64,000 bases of DNA from Reticulitermes lucifugus. Lineage: Eukaryota > Arthropoda > Insecta > Blattodea > Rhinotermitidae. The notes beneath the pieces are model-generated. The model was not told where the DNA came from. It saw nothing but the letters and a program-made list of their open reading frames with translations, and did no database searches. The DNA is taken from assembly GCA_026260175.1 (NCBI GenBank), contig JAKCWW010001177.1:1-64000 (forward strand), given 5' to 3'. Position 1 is the first letter of the stretch. Every line of letters starts with the position of its first letter. The translations under genes were made by a program, and so were the position numbers. Of this stretch, positions 10,755-20,869 are shown one piece after another.

Positions 10755-12440
10755 ATTTAAACAGCAGTTTGTCAGTTTACGTTCACATTGTCAAATGTAA
10801 CTATCGTTCCCAACTAATGTGCAGATAGAAAATGTCTTCAGTTTTAGGTATGTATTTTTCATTTGAAGGATAAATTATATTTCCTAATTACAGTTATATG
10901 TATCGTTGTTGCAACAATTAAAAATCCAATTTGAATAAGGACATACATTTTGGTAGCTTCTACAGTACCTGACAGAATTGAGTGTATGTGAGGTGCAGTA
11001 ATTTCAGTTGATGGGCGGTGGGGTAGAGGGGGGAGGTGATGAATTTAGAAGGAAATGGGTGTGCATCTTGTTCTGTAAAATGTGACATTGATGCTTAATA
11101 GATTTCTCCCATACTTTGATTCTCACTTGGTGCAACCATGTAGAAACGTTAATGTCCGTGAACCATTAAGTATCTGAATGCTGTGAAGAAGTAATGTAGA
11201 CCGACTGACTGTATAACTACATCCATAAATTACTGTTGTAGTATAAGTAATTGTTTGTTTTTGGCCAGTGAAGAACCTAGTGGTGCTGGTGGATGGGCAT
11301 ATCTGTGTATGTAAGGTGGCAAATGCAGGGTGTTTTTCTTGTTTCATCCACCAATCTACTGTTGCTATTGTTGTAGAAGTGACTTGCTTCTAGCCTTCTG
11401 CTTGACAATTTCACTTGCCAATAACTAACAAGTGACATATAGTTCATGCCATAGTAACACAAGAACGTAAAAAAAGGATAGAATGCAACACGTAAGAAAA
11501 TGGATCACTCTTCTGAACTTTCAAGCAAATTGAATGTAATAGTGTGTCTCTGGTCTCAGATATCATGTTTCATTATATTTACTGATTATTGAAGTGAATA
11601 GTGACCTCAAAACGTGGCTTCATTAAGGTGACTACAGTAACAGTTGTGATATCTAGAACCACTGGGACAGAAGGGATGCTGGATATCATAATTTTCTAGA
11701 TACCTAGAAAGTATGTCTTTGTGTACCTAGCAATGTCATGGACAGAACTAACCATTTCATTTATCACTTGATTGTTCTATTTTCCCTCCCACACTTTCTG
11801 TTTCCTTTTCATTACTACTTGCACGACATGGTGTACATATACTCTAAAAAATAACTAAGAAGACACCAAATTATCCAAGAAGTGAAGTCAGTGTTAACAG
11901 ACCAGAATATACTGTGTATGTTAATGTTTTCTAATAATTTACCTTTGTTGTTCAATTTCTTTATGCATGATGAGTCACAAATTGGCTCTATAATGCAGTG
12001 AATAGAATGATGAGAGCTAAGTTAGTAATGACTATGAATCAGAAAAGTATTTTGTGTATTTACATTTTCCTACACCAAATGACTGTTTATTACTCTTGTA
12101 AGTTATGCCACACCTTTGAAACATCCTATGTGTAACATAATGTTTCTCTGGACAGCTCTTTTATTATGCAAATGTGAAGATGAAATTTGTATGGAGTATG
12201 AGGGAACAGGAAGGGATAAAATCCAAAACCAGGTACATTAGTCAAGATTTGAAAGTACACTACAAGAACATGAGTTAAATTAGTGATACAGTATTAAGGA
12301 CATGTATTATGTTTGGGCAACTTTTCAGAATATAAGTAATTTTGATGGTAAACTGAGGAAATTAAGTGAGAGAAGATATATGAAGGGGAATAGGGAGAGA
12401 TGTTATATATGCAGGACAGCATTTATGGAAGGACAGAAAA
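10755..12440. other. no recognised feature
   Basis: CpG-poor sequence with many stops in all frames. I recognise no repeat or coding segment here. Confidence 0.3.
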
Positions 12441-12446
12441 GAATGT

Positions 12447-12725
12447 GGGGCCAGGGTACCGTAGTCAGTATAGCAACTAGGTTATGGGCTGGAGAGACCA
12501 GAGTTTGAATCCCTGTAGGATGAGATTTTCTCATTTCCAAACATGTCCAGCAGGCTCCACTTTAATGGGCACCAGGGTTCTTTCCCGGGGGTAAAGTGGC
12601 TGAAGCGTGACATGACATCTCACCTCCATCTAGCATTGAGCTTGTGACTGAGGAGAGTTTCACCTCTACTCCCCCTCTGTGCCTTCGTGACATGTATGGG
12701 ACAACTTTGCCTTCCTTTATACAGA
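12447..12725 (+). repeat. tRNA-derived SINE, full length but old
   Basis: The tRNA-like head carries an A box around CCGTAGTCAGTATAGCAAC and a B box GTTTGAATCCC (12503-12513). The shared body follows: GGGCACCAGGGTTC, GTAAAGTGGC, CACCTCCATCTAG, then TTTCACCTCTACTCCCCCTC. It ends in a T-rich tail after TGGGACAACTTTGCC. The order matches the copies at 44266-44585 and 58975-59246. Confidence 0.8.
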
Positions 12726-13699
12726 AAATAATATGAAAGTTTTTTAAGAAGGTGGAAATATCAATCACTGAACAGTGCATACCTGCTCTGGTGAGTGTGC
12801 CATCAATACTGATAATACTGTGTTTTCTCATTCTGTTAAGAGTAACTTGTGTGATGAATGTCTGTCAGATGCAGCAGAGATAAAAAAAGTCCTTTTAAGG
12901 AAATAAAAGATGTTGTTTTCTTTATTTCTTGGTGGTATATAATTGTGTAATGAGAGAATTATATGTTAGTCATAAATGGTGTGTGTGTGCATGTGTGCGC
13001 ATGTCTGAGTGCAAGTATGTTTTAATGACCAATGTTCCAGTATTCCAACATGTTATAAAATTTGAGAAAACTAAGTGTGGCAGAAATATTACAATGTTAC
13101 TGAATAAGTTTGTAATCATAAGAACGCATTCATACAGGGTTTTATCAATTAATGTTTCATATTTTTGTGTTGTTCAATACACTGAGTAGTGAACAGATTT
13201 GTGATATATGCATTATTTGCATGTTGTTGCATGGAAATTGAATAAATTCAAAAGTATGCATTTGTCACCTTTGTCATTTTCTTCTTGTGGCAAAAACACA
13301 ATTGTGTCTGTTTCCTCTTTTCATAACAGAGCCCAAAATTTCAACACCACTAATTCTAATCCAATCTTTCAACATGTCATGTAGAGGGGGAAGTTCCCCC
13401 CCACTTGCATGACATGTTTGAGGATCCATGCTACACTCTTCTCCCACCTTCTTGGTCTTCCAAATGGACACTTTACTGGATGATTTTTCAACAGAAATCC
13501 TCTATGAATTTGTTTTCCCTGTCTGAAATGTAAGTCTGGCTCATTGTAACCTCTCTTCCAGATTCACTACTCTAACAATATTAAGTGACTATGAAGTTCC
13601 TCATTATGTAATGTTTCCAATTTGTTCCCTCTTTGGTCCAAATATTTTCCTCAGCATTTTGTTTTCAAACATTTGTCATTTATGTTTGTTTGTACTTCC

Positions 13700-14260
13700 T
13701 AAAACTTTGATTATTTTCAACTACCATAGGCCCCAGATTAGGAAGGTTATGAACTTATTTAAGAATGCTAACCTTAAAATTGCTGTGTGATGATGCAGTA
13801 CTATATTTAACTGCCCAGACCCCAAAGACAAAATCAGAATAGATTTTTGACAAGTGATATACAAACTAAAATGCCACATTTGTAACAGTGTATATGTTGG
13901 CCAGTCTGCAAGCGAACTAAATACAAGATTTCAAGAACACCATAGATATAAAAAGAAACAAATAATCCACAATCTGCCTATGCCTTGCATATATGTTCTT
14001 TAACAACCAGCATGAATACAGTCGCATGGAAAATACGGTGGACTTAATCAAATGAATTAAAAAATGTTGGCATATAAGCTGCCTCCAAAACGTTTACATC
14101 CAAATGTATCAACACCAAAGTAAATTTAAAAAAGAACAAAATTTTGGGAAACTGAATCCTCTGTATTGAATAACATATGACATACAACATGCATGCATAC
14201 AAGACATACAGCTCCTACATCAACCAATCATGCCACACAACAAGTTTAGTACAGTGTGTT
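13700..14260 (+). pseudogene. Penelope-like retroelement, GIY-YIG endonuclease remnant
   Basis: One frame from about 13837 reads IYKLKCHICNSVYVGQ, then SASELNTRFQEHHRYKKK. This is the C-terminal GIY-YIG-type endonuclease of Penelope-like elements: an 'IYK(L/I)xC..C' zinc-knuckle-like start, the Y-(V/I)-G-Q signature, and an 'RxxEH' helix. The preceding KVMNLFKNANLKIAV matches the linker seen before this domain. After about 35 residues the frame breaks with stops; fragments resembling 'NNHEYGxIENTM' are visible on the other frames. In intact elements this domain nicks DNA to prime reverse transcription. No reverse transcriptase part is seen. A degenerate hammerhead-like hairpin follows at about 15170-15225, as expected for a terminal repeat of such an element. 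Confidence 0.75.
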
Positions 14261-14317
14261 CACGTAAACAACACACATCACAATATAACTCAACGGGTAA
14301 GTACAGTCCAGCTGTCA

Positions 14318-14840
14318 TTTTTAGGTATGTTCACAAAATTGTGAAAAGCAGCTATTAGCTTTGTCATGACTCTTTGTCCATCCTTCTGCATGGAACAACT
14401 CTGTTCCCTCTGGAGGATTTTGATGAAATTTGATATTTGAGGATTTTTAAAAAAACTGTCGAGAAAATTCAAGTTTCATTAAAATCTGACAAGCATAATG
14501 GATACTTTACATGAAGACTTATGGAAATTTATAATAATATCTCGCTGAATTTTTAGAATGAGAAATGCTTCAGACAAAAGTTGTAAGAAAACCAAAACAC
14601 ACATTTTATATTCCATAACTTTTTTCGGAAAATTGTGCCTTTTATGAGATAATGTGGAAAAATATGGTAGAGCCAGACAGGCCACAGATGACAATATAAT
14701 GCGGGGCATGCACATTGCATGCTGGATAACTAAGGCTACAGATACAAACTCAGAATGTGTAATACTTGTTTGCTTTTCTACGGCAACAATGGTTATGCAA
14801 ACGCACCTCAATAATATGTTATACATACATTACCTGCCTT
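14318..14840 (+). repeat. dispersed repeat family R, copy 2
   Basis: It shares with copies 1 and 3 the blocks TTTAGGTATGTTCAC, AGCTATTAGCTTTGTCATG, GATGAAATTTGATATTTGAGG, AAAATCTGACAAGCATAA, 'ACAGATGACAATATAATGCG' and the end ATACATTACCTGCCTTG. It lies directly after the Penelope-like remnant. Confidence 0.65.
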
Positions 14841-15169
14841 GTTATTTTCCGTTTTTTTACACTATATTTTTCTGACTTTGTAATTTTATATTTATTGCTA
14901 GATTGAATACATCATAGTTCACTGGCTTACAATTTTGAATTAAATTTTTTTAATATTTGTACAAGACTGCATTTGTACAGCAAGACTGAAGAAATGCAAC
15001 AGATGTTTGATTGCAAATGTAATATTGTATTGCAACTTTTTATGTACATACGACTTAACAATAGTTGAACACGCTCTTATTAATAATAATTTTAATTCTC
15101 CACGATTTAATCAATATACATATTGTATATGTTTAACTTGCTACTATGTTTTATACATGCATGAGTTGC

Positions 15170-15225
15170 ATTTTCTGGTGATGATGATGGCCCAGAAAGG
15201 GGCGAAAATTGTGGGAGGTAATAAT
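15170..15225 (+). repeat. degenerate hammerhead-like hairpin
   Basis: CTGGTGATGATGATGGCCC, then a GGCC/GGGGC hairpin and CGAAAATTGTGGG, gives the same box-hairpin-box order as the better copies, with substitutions in both boxes. Confidence 0.3.
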
Positions 15226-15561
15226 ATACAACAATAATAACAGCAAAGTGACTACAAATGCACTTTGTTGGACTTACAGTAAACTTAAAATATGTATACT
15301 ATGAACTTCCATTCATTTTTGCAATTCCATGTTTCAATTATGGGAAATCAGAGAGCTTAAAGTGGGGTTTAGTGCAGAAGTGTAGGGAACTAATTTTATG
15401 ATCAACAGAGGCATTTTTTATAATCCATGGTGATCACTACTACGAAAATGGTGGACTACTATGTTTCAGTATGTGCTCGGAGGGAAGCGGTTACATATGA
15501 CCCATAAATTTAACACAAAAAAGATCAACGTCCACATCTTTCAAAGGAATATAACATGCCC

Positions 15562-15598
<37 letters not shown>
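15562..15598. repeat. (AAT)n microsatellite
   Basis: A run of about twelve AAT/ATA trinucleotides lies just before the LINE remnant. Confidence 0.95.
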
Positions 15599-15599
<1 letters not shown>

Positions 15600-15619
15600 T
15601 AACCGACAACTAAATCAGC

Positions 15620-16140
15620 CTGGCATTGACGAAGAAGCCACACATATCTGGCTGAGGAGAGTGATATATTTCTAGACACAGAGGGATTTATGTATGCCAT
15701 ACAGGACAAAGTCATTCCTACATGCAGCTACTTAAAATACATTATAAGGATCCCAACGTCATGACTGATGCATGTCGCCTTTGTGGCTCTTCATTAGAAA
15801 CTATCCAATGTGTGATTGCCTCATGTCCAAAACTAGCCCAAATTACTTACAAATACTGACATGACCAGGTCGCCAAAGTTTGCCATCAGGAATTGGTGAA
15901 ACAGCTTCATCTTCTTGAGGAACCATATTCTCCACATTATAAATATGAGCCGTAGATCGTCCTGGAAAATGACAACTACGAACTCTACTGGGATCATACT
16001 TTATTAACAGACAAGACTGTTCATTTCAATTGGCCAGACATGACAGTGACTGATAGAACAAATAAGGAAGCTGCATTCACGATTCTCGGCTTCTGTATCG
16101 AATATAGTACAACTCACAGCCAATGTTTTCTGTTCTGCTT
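15620..16140 (+). pseudogene. non-LTR retrotransposon ORF, post-RT C-terminal region
   Basis: Two overlapping frames match the region after the reverse transcriptase of a common animal LINE. Frame A gives DTEGFMYAIQDKVIPTCSYL; after a frameshift, frame B gives KDPNVMTDACRLCGSSLETI, then HDQVAKVCHQELVKQ, EPYSPHYKYEP, VLENDNYELYWDHTLLTDKT and VHFNWPDMTV. The 'CRLCGSSxExIQxxxxxCP' segment is the zinc-binding motif expected there, although the usual His is altered. At least two internal stops and one frameshift make it dead. The catalytic part is not found upstream. Confidence 0.75.
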
Positions 16141-17300
16141 ATAGAAAGTCACCTGCAGGTTTTCGTGTTCCCCTCTGTTAGGTTTCGCTTTCTCCCGAGC
16201 CTTTTGCAAGCGAGGAAGTAACGCCACGTAGGAAAACACTTGATAATTATTGCTCTAACAGCAGATATAAATTAAAGCAGCTGTTCATGAAATTTGCACT
16301 ACGAGAAGGGAACCGAGTTGAATCAATCGGTTGTAATAGCAGTAGATTACTTCACCTTGAAATACTTAGTGTAGAGTCAAATTTTCAAGAAGAGTAGTAC
16401 AGGTGGAAGCCAAAACCTTGATACCTGGCGTTGTAGGCAGCAGTGTCTGTGTGGCGTGGTGACGTGATGGTGCGTTAAAAGATGCGCAGCATTTCGTATT
16501 TACGCAGATTGTCTCATCTTGGAAACCAGTACAAAAGGTAATATTGCTCGCAAATTTCAAGAGCTGCTATGGTCATTGTAGGTTCAGTAAATAAGATTTA
16601 ATTTTATCTAACAGCATCATATCATACTCATCTATGAGGCTAAGCCAAGACCTTTCATGTACTTTAGTATTCAGCTCCTGCAACCTGTTTTTCTTTTTTA
16701 CCTTGCACGAAGACCACTGGTAATGAATTTCATTGAAATTTGGTAAAGTGCCTACACTGAGAGTCATTGGAAGAATTTGTATTGTTGTGTCAGTTCAGTA
16801 TAACCCCTAGGTAACTCAAAATTGACTTACACGATTTTCTAAGAAAGGGGTTAGGGCACAGAAAGGATATGAAATGTAGAAATCATGAAGATCTACAACT
16901 TCAATTTGTAACATTTTGGAATTTATAAAATGTTTAATAAAATACAAGCACAAATAATTTGAAGTTTTCTACTACGATAGCCTGCGTGTGGTACAATTAG
17001 CATTTTAATTATGGTTTTGTGCCTGCAATAAATTAATATCGGGGTCAGTGTGAAGTACGTGAAATTGCACGTGGAGATAGCATATCGCTCCTTTTTGTTT
17101 TTCTCCGAATTCTGAATAAATTGTAAGAGAATGCTTGTCGTATTCTTTCAGGTGCATGAACTATATTTAGGCCTATATTTAGCACGCATGGGGGGCATTA
17201 TAATATATTACAACTGTGGTTCTGGAAACGTCAACGGAAGAGGCCGCATGGGAGATTTTGACGTGCATGAGAGGATAGTATCGAGAAATGTGTTGTGGGT
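16140..17300. other. no recognised feature; CpG content rises here
   Basis: No coding or repeat homology is seen. CpG dinucleotides become markedly more frequent than in the preceding 15 kb. Confidence 0.35.
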
Positions 17301-17309
17301 ACGGAATAG

Positions 17310-17440
17310 ATTGTGGGGGGGGGGGGTTGTAAATACTGTAATGGATGTTCGGGTTCCATGAAAACAGGAAATCTTTTGTCCCACTGAGCAGGCCTATTAA
17401 CTTTTCAAGAGAGACTTTCATTCAAGCCGCGTTAAAATAA
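17310..17440 (+). pseudogene. LINE 3' tail fragment
   Basis: The frame VVNTVMDVRVP followed by a stop, then a 'AGxF' and 'FSRR/FKRD' type segment, matches the last residues of the LINE whose 3' end lies at 41840-42300 (usual form 'LVNTVMNLRVP...NAGNFL...SFSRRTLLH'). A 12-G run precedes it (17315-17326). It is a severely 5'-truncated insertion or a decayed copy. Confidence 0.6.
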
Positions 17441-17839
17441 TGGTGGGCTTCTTGGGTCCTCTGGTTGTGATGACGTGGCGTAATTAATGGAAACTGAATA
17501 CGAGGTTCGCAAATATATCGTTAAAATATTTGGAAATAGAAAAATGTAAGTCCATTTTACCGACGGTTTCCGTTGCGACTGTGCCTTTTGCCCAGTGGAC
17601 AAGGTGGTTCTGCCTGCGCCGTTTAAGTGAAAGTATTTGGCGAGTAATGACGGCTTATGTTAAAATGTCTGCCACAGTATGGCAGCAGTTGCACTCTTGA
17701 TCTGTTGCTATGATGCACATTATTATGCCGTAGTCTGTGTGACGGTGACTGGTGATTTAAACGTTTCATTGTGGGTTGTAAGCCTTTGTGGGTGGCGGGT
17801 AACAAGAAGATCGTATACGTGGACGCCAAGGCCGGCCCG

Positions 17840-18030
17840 AGACGTGTGGGCGCTTCGGGCAGGCTAATAATTTGGCGCCCTTCAAACCGACATTGTTTAA
17901 ACGTTTTCGGCCTAGGACAGGGTTGGCGAACTTTTTTTTAGGGCGCGTGCCCAACCTGCGGTTAATTTTCAGATAAATTCTTTTGCCTGCCCGTGAGAAT
18001 TTTGAGGAGCAAATAAGGTCCACGAGTCTT
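17840..18030. mobile_element. hAT-like non-autonomous element (tentative)
   Basis: ACAGGGTTGGCGAACTTTTT at about 17917-17936, followed by GGGCGCGTGCCCAACCTGCGG, is the style of terminal sequence seen in hAT MITEs. A GGGCGC/TTGGCGCCC segment lies just left. I could not delimit both ends. Confidence 0.35.
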
Positions 18031-18635
18031 CTGTCGACATTAATTATTATATATTATAATTATTATATATGATAATGACAGGATCTTCAAGGAGTTTGAT
18101 ATGAAGGAAAACAGGGAAGCAGCTGAGGCTCTTATTACTCCATATTTCAGAGTAATAGTGCATTACATATATTAACTTAAATACTTAATTTATATTATAA
18201 TTATGTGTATTATTATTGTCATTGCAACAGTTGTTACTGAGAGAGAATAAAATGTTTGAAAGCATTCCTAGGACGCCTGTTTAGGCAAACAATAACGCTT
18301 TTGAATTATTTTAAATGAGACAGCTTTATAAATTAAAGAATTTGTAAATTCTACTTCATAAGAGGCAAAATGAATGACTTTATTACAATTACAGGGGACC
18401 AATAATGAGTTTGTACGACACTGAAAGAAGTGTTAAATTTTTGTTCTTTTTGTTTTATTTTATACTTTTATTGACTTGTAGGTATTTATTTTGTTTTACT
18501 AATAAGAAGTTTCAACAGAGGGAGATTAAAATCCGTGAAAACGTTTTAGGAAGCGTTTTTAAATAACAATGAACAATATAGACAATGTTTTTCACCAACT
18601 AAATGCACTTGTCATAAACACTAAAATATTCTAAA

Positions 18636-18734
18636 NNNNNNNNNNNNNNNNNNNNNNNNNNNNNNNNNNNNNNNNNNNNNNNNNNNNNNNNNNNNNNNNN
18701 NNNNNNNNNNNNNNNNNNNNNNNNNNNNNNNNNN
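18636..18734. other. assembly gap (99 N)
   Basis: A run of N lies directly outside the left arm of the large inverted repeat. Its length is probably a placeholder (see findings). Confidence 0.98.
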
Positions 18735-18742
18735 TCAATTGC

Positions 18743-18788
18743 CCCTACATATGTTTCGGCTTTAATAAGCCATCATCAGGGGGTCCCA
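18743..18788 (-). ncRNA. hammerhead-ribozyme-like motif (candidate), left arm
   Basis: On the minus strand it reads helix I CCCC, box CTGATGA (18773-18779), extra T, hairpin GGCTT/AAGCC, box GAAAC, ACAT/ATGT, A, and GGGG closing helix I. It is identical in layout to the right-arm copy. Confidence 0.4.
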
Positions 18789-18976
18789 AATTTTACACAT
18801 ACTACACATCCATTAATTCATCAAATAACGTTTCTTATATCACACATAATATCAGTATTTAAGCATATAAAATCAATAAGCAATAAAACATTTTTGCTAT
18901 ATGCTTAAATACTGATATGTGTGATATAAGAGACGTTATTTGATTAACTAATGGATGTGTAGTACATGTAAAATTT

Positions 18977-19023
18977 GGACCCCCTGATGATGGCTTATTA
19001 AAGCCGAAACATATGTAGGGGCA
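18977..19023 (+). ncRNA. hammerhead-ribozyme-like motif (candidate), right arm
   Basis: Plus strand: ...CCCC, CTGATGA (18984-18990), extra T, hairpin GGCTT/AAGCC, GAAAC (19006-19010), ACAT/ATGT palindrome, A, GGGGC. Helix I pairs CCCC with GGGG. The extra T before helix II departs from the canonical core. Confidence 0.4.
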
Positions 19024-19104
19024 ATTGACTCTGTGTATGAAAATACATTGCAAATGTTGGTTTTAATCTTGTGATTTTTTATCATGATGCACGGTGAATA
19101 TAAT

Positions 19105-20195
19105 GTAAAAGGTGGCGAAACGTCATATCTTATGTCACTAAAATTCGGCTACCTGTTTAAATAAGTTAAAACTAGAAATTTATAAGTATTTCATTTACAA
19201 GGAATTAGTGTGATTAACATAGCGAAACAGAGTATGTTGTCTTGAAGGGAACGATTTTGCCATTTGTGTTGTCTACGTATAATATAACTGAAATATATGT
19301 GAAGTGGCCGCAAACTACAGACGTGAAGTGATTAAACTGTCAGTGTCACATCTATACATCAATATGAACTCTGTATAATCAAATTCTGGGAAAGAATGTA
19401 AAAGAAAAAATATTGTGATAAATTATTTACACCCTTAGAGACGTTTAGATTCCCTGTAAAATGTGTTCACCGACTGAGAGCTGAGACGGGTTATATTACC
19501 TGTCATGTTCTTCCACTCTGTCTCAATGTCCCTTGACCTTACGTCCATTAAAATATTAGGTGACTGACTAAACGACGAATTGTGAGATATCACACGTCTG
19601 CTTTTCACCTCTTAATTAATTTAAAAATTCCAAATATTTTCCAAAGTAATATATTTTCAAACAGAATGCGTGGTTTCTGCTGAAAGTACAATAACACTTT
19701 TCACGACCGTACAGAAAAACTACGAAGACGATTACCATCAAGGCATGTGATATATTCTACACATTTGTTTTGTAGCCGTATAAGATGTTTCTTAAGAACC
19801 CATATTAAAGTCACACTTTCTTCAGACACCATCATACCATCCTTCAGATTTAAAAAGAACGAATTCCAAAGTAATGCACTTCGTGCATTTCGCATAAATA
19901 AGATGTCTTAAAAACACCAGTCTCTTGTCTAGAACAAAACTCTTTATTAGTATTTATTGTAACGATGCTGCCAGTTTCTCACACACTATAGACTTGACTT
20001 GTAGGATAACTGGAACTGGAAGAAGCACTGTTGCTTCATTTAAGATATTAACCTGTCCTTTACCTGGAAGGAACGACGAAAACGAGAAATCCTTACTTAG
20101 GCGAATGGATGTCCGGATTTTAACTCCAGACATTCTAAATACGAGGCAGAACTTCTGACCAATTTTTCAAACAATATGTATTGGGTACAATGGTG
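19105..20195. other. no recognised feature
   Basis: A minus-strand frame at 19701-19895 (64 residues, beginning MRNARSALLWNSFF) is open but not recognised. It may be a decayed transposon part, as it lies close to the hAT remnant. Confidence 0.3.
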
Positions 20196-20199
20196 CTGA

Positions 20200-20690
20200 C
20201 ATTCACTTAGGTTTGTAAGTCGGACAGAGTGGTTTGTTTTCGCAGTAATGATGAAGTTAACATACTTAGGTAACCATAAATATCTCTTAGATAATCCACC
20301 CTACACAGCCAGGAGATATTATGCTGGATCTCAGATAGAAGTAATGCACTGCTTAAATCTGTAGCTCTTGACGCACCTCGAAAAATTAATCTATCACTTC
20401 CCTCGTGGTAAGCAATGTATCTCTGTGTGAAGAAGCAGCAGTTGCGAGTGCTTACTCCCCATTTCTTCACGTGGAACATTAAAGGTACTCGTATGGGTAT
20501 TTAAGGCACGGCTTTTAATATGATTGACGACTTTCGTAATCTCATTTAAAGTTAATGCAGGCCTGATGATAACATGAACCTCTCTATAATAGCACACGAC
20601 TGGAGGAACGACTGCCTTTACTAGGCTCGATAGTCCCTATGGTTTTCCGTGTCAAAACAATCGCTCCATCCCTATTTGTAACAGTTGTGG
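20200..20690 (-). pseudogene. hAT transposase remnant, ZBED5-like
   Basis: In minus-strand order the frames read DGAIVLTRKTIGTIEPSK, EITKVVNHIKSRALN, REEMGSKHSQLLLLHTEIHC followed by LPRGK, and LCRVDYLRDIYGYLSML. These match the order in ZBED5/SCAND3-type hAT transposases: 'DGAxxMxGKxxG', 'VNFIKSRPLN', 'CEEMGxxHxxLLLHTEVRWLSRGK', and 'LAYLADIFxxLNxLN'. That region belongs to the RNase H-like catalytic domain. The conserved 'RW' of HTEVRW has become HC. Stops and frameshifts separate the blocks, so it is a pseudogene. The N-terminal BED finger and the C-terminal dimerisation domain are not seen. Confidence 0.72.
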
Positions 20691-20821
20691 TAGAAGCTCT
20701 ATCCACACATTTTGTTCCTGTTTGTGGCTATAACAATTTTAACAATTTTCATAATTTTAGTTGTGTTTTACGGACTTACGTAATGTATATTTTTCCTTAA
20801 TATGTTTTAAAGACCAATTAT

Positions 20822-20865
20822 GAACCTGAAGATGACCTGAGATAGGTCGAAACATGCAGGTCTAT
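20822..20865 (+). repeat. hammerhead-like hairpin, partly degenerate
   Basis: CTGAAGA (20826-20832), extra T, hairpin GACCT/AGGTC, GAAAC (20849-20853), ATGCA, GGTC. Box 1 keeps the variable seventh position. Helix I is imperfect. Confidence 0.35.
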
Positions 20866-20869
20866 ATAA

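Larger units (their letters stand above)
18567..19104. repeat. foldback element with two opposed hammerhead-like hairpins
   Basis: The left flank (18569-18635) is nearly identical to 61821-61880. After an N run, two arms of about 131 bp (18735-18867 and 18898-19028) are near-perfect reverse complements around a ~30-nt loop. Each arm carries a hammerhead-like module, the left one reading on the minus strand and the right one on the plus strand. The right end carries TGCACGGTGAATATAA, also found at 2383-2398. Confidence 0.8.

Noticed and set aside
19701-19895. Transposon protein on the minus strand
   Set aside because: The frame is open but I could not match any block to a named family.
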